Shown: in pieces, positions 7,686 through 8,147 of the stretch
Layout of the letters: each line of letters begins with the position of its first letter
How positions within the stretch are numbered: the stretch's first letter is position 1
From: DASXYU01 sp036502295
Lineage (GTDB): Bacteria > Actinomycetota > Actinomycetes > Mycobacteriales > Jatrophihabitantaceae
DNA length: 8,147 nucleotides
Assembly: GCA_036502295.1 (NCBI GenBank)
Contig: DASXYU010000081.1
Span: 1-8,147 of the forward strand
Direction of reading: 5' to 3'
Notes under the pieces: generated by a model
Told to the model about the DNA's origin: nothing
The model's input: only the letters and a program-made list of their open reading frames with translations
Databases searched by the model: none
Made by a program: the position numbers and the translations under genes

Positions 7686-7736
7686 TCAACACAGCCCTGC
7701 GGCCCCTCAGCGGCCAATACGCTGTGTTGATCATGG
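7680..7736. repeat. 57-bp palindromic element, copy B (mfd 3' end)
   Basis: The layout and orientation match copy A. The arms CATGATCAACACAGC (7681-7695) and their complement (7721-7735) pair perfectly, and the core GGCCCCTCAGCGGCC (7701-7715) differs from copy A at one base. Against copy A, 42 of 57 positions are identical, and 11 of the 15 differences lie in the two internal loop strands. Arm position 13 is G-C in A (4009/4041) but C-G in B (7692/7724), a compensatory change. The stem can extend outward by seven pairs, TCGTCCT (7674-7680) with AGGACGA (7742-7748), across a one-sided bulge; T7680 is counted in this outer helix, not in the arm. It begins inside the last mfd codons. It could help terminate mfd mRNA, although no T-run follows. 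Confidence 0.93.
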
Positions 7737-7780
7737 CAGCGAGGACGAGGGTCGGCCGACGGAACCGGGTCGCCGACAGG

Positions 7781-7786
7781 TAGATT
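7781..7786 (+). promoter_or_regulatory. Candidate -10 for a leaderless lipoprotein mRNA
   Basis: TAGATT fits the actinobacterial TANNNT pattern. It ends eight bases before the GTG at 7795, so initiation would fall at or next to the start codon. No proper Shine-Dalgarno is present at the usual distance, which agrees with leaderless translation. Upstream lies a 10-bp palindrome GTCGGCCGAC (7751-7760), possibly an operator. No convincing -35 is seen. Confidence 0.5.
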
Positions 7787-7794
7787 TCGGGTTC

Positions 7795-8147
7795 GTGAGC
7801 CTCAAGAAGCTGTCTGTCGCCGCAGTCGCCGCCGTCCTCTCCGTTGTCGGCCTCTCGGCCTGCACCAGCAAGGTGGGCGCCGCTGCCTATGTTGGCAGCC
7901 AGAAGATCAGCGACAAGACCGTAGGCAGCTACGCCTCATCTGTGGGCCCGGATCTCACGAAGGCCGCGAACGCCGGCAGTCCGCGGGTCAACGCCCTCAA
8001 CGAGCTGATCCAGCAGGATCTCTTCACCAAGTCGCTCGCCGCCACCGGTGGAGTCCCGAACGAGAGTGCGCTGCAGGCGGCGCACGACGACGCGATCACG
8101 ATGCTGGTGGGCTCCGACCAGGTGGGCGATGCCTATGACAAGGCACT
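7795..8147 (+). CDS. Putative SurA-N-like lipoprotein (3'-truncated by window edge)
   Basis: 117 whole codons are visible. The N-terminus is a lipoprotein signal: basic SLKKL, a hydrophobic stretch AAVAAVLSVVGL, then the lipobox LSAC with Cys23 for lipid attachment. The mature protein would therefore be anchored on the outer face of the cytoplasmic membrane. After the cysteine, GAAAYVGSQKISDKTVGSY and the following helical segment (NALNELIQQDLFTKSLA) resemble the start of SurA N-terminal chaperone domains. In that family a short strand holding a VG-x-x-x-I pattern precedes a helical bundle. Lipoproteins of this kind near mfd are, from memory, common in actinobacteria, often followed by mazG; this needs a search. 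The GTG start fits the signal peptide and the -10 element eight bases upstream. Any peptidyl-prolyl isomerase domain would lie beyond the window. The lipoprotein call is strong; the SurA-like call is moderate. Confidence 0.75.
   Translation, partial: MSLKKLSVAAVAAVLSVVGLSACTSKVGAAAYVGSQKISDKTVGSYASSVGPDLTKAANAGSPRVNALNELIQQDLFTKSLAATGGVPNESALQAAHDDAITMLVGSDQVGDAYDKA

Overview
The window reads as chromosomal housekeeping DNA from a high-GC Gram-positive bacterium (Actinomycetota). Codons are strongly GC-rich with G/C third positions. There are GTG starts, TANNNT-like -10 elements and a probable leaderless lipoprotein gene. An AlkA-type glycosylase gene overlapping ogt, as in the mycobacterial alkA-ogt pair, also fits. 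The genus cannot be fixed from the sequence alone.

Layout, left to right. (1) Positions 1-599 (+) hold the 3' part of an AlkA-type 3-methyladenine DNA glycosylase gene. It is cut by the window edge and may be the C-terminal part of an Ada-AlkA fusion. (2) Positions 596-1090 (+) hold ogt, which overlaps alkA by ATGA; together they form an alkylation-repair operon. (3) Positions 1091-1181 separate the convergent genes ogt and ppc and hold one 17-bp hairpin, a likely two-way terminator. (4) Positions 1182-3962 (-) hold a complete ppc (phosphoenolpyruvate carboxylase) with four perfect 15-bp tandem repeats near its 5' end. (5) Positions 3963-4148 form the divergent ppc/mfd control region. It contains a 57-bp palindromic element (copy A), a -10-like hexamer, a GC-rich hairpin with a T-rich tail, and the mfd ribosome binding site. 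(6) Positions 4149-7685 (+) hold a complete mfd (transcription-repair coupling factor). (7) Positions 7680-7736 hold a second copy (B) of the same 57-bp element, which supplies the mfd stop codon. (8) From 7795 (+) there is the start of a SurA-N-like lipoprotein gene that runs off the right edge.

Functionally, three of the five genes are DNA repair genes: alkA and ogt for direct repair and base excision of alkylated DNA, and mfd for recruiting UvrA to stalled RNA polymerase. ppc makes oxaloacetate to replenish the TCA cycle. The lipoprotein is probably an envelope folding factor.

The genes themselves are ordinary. The unexpected content is non-coding. The two 57-bp elements flank mfd in the same orientation. 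They share perfect 15-bp arms and a GGCC-bounded core, their internal loops have diverged, and one arm base pair shows a compensatory G-C to C-G change. That is the signature of a structure kept by selection or of a mobile repeat family. Secondary points are the in-frame minisatellite in ppc and the hairpin in the mfd leader. I see no complete mobile element, CRISPR array, tRNA or rRNA.
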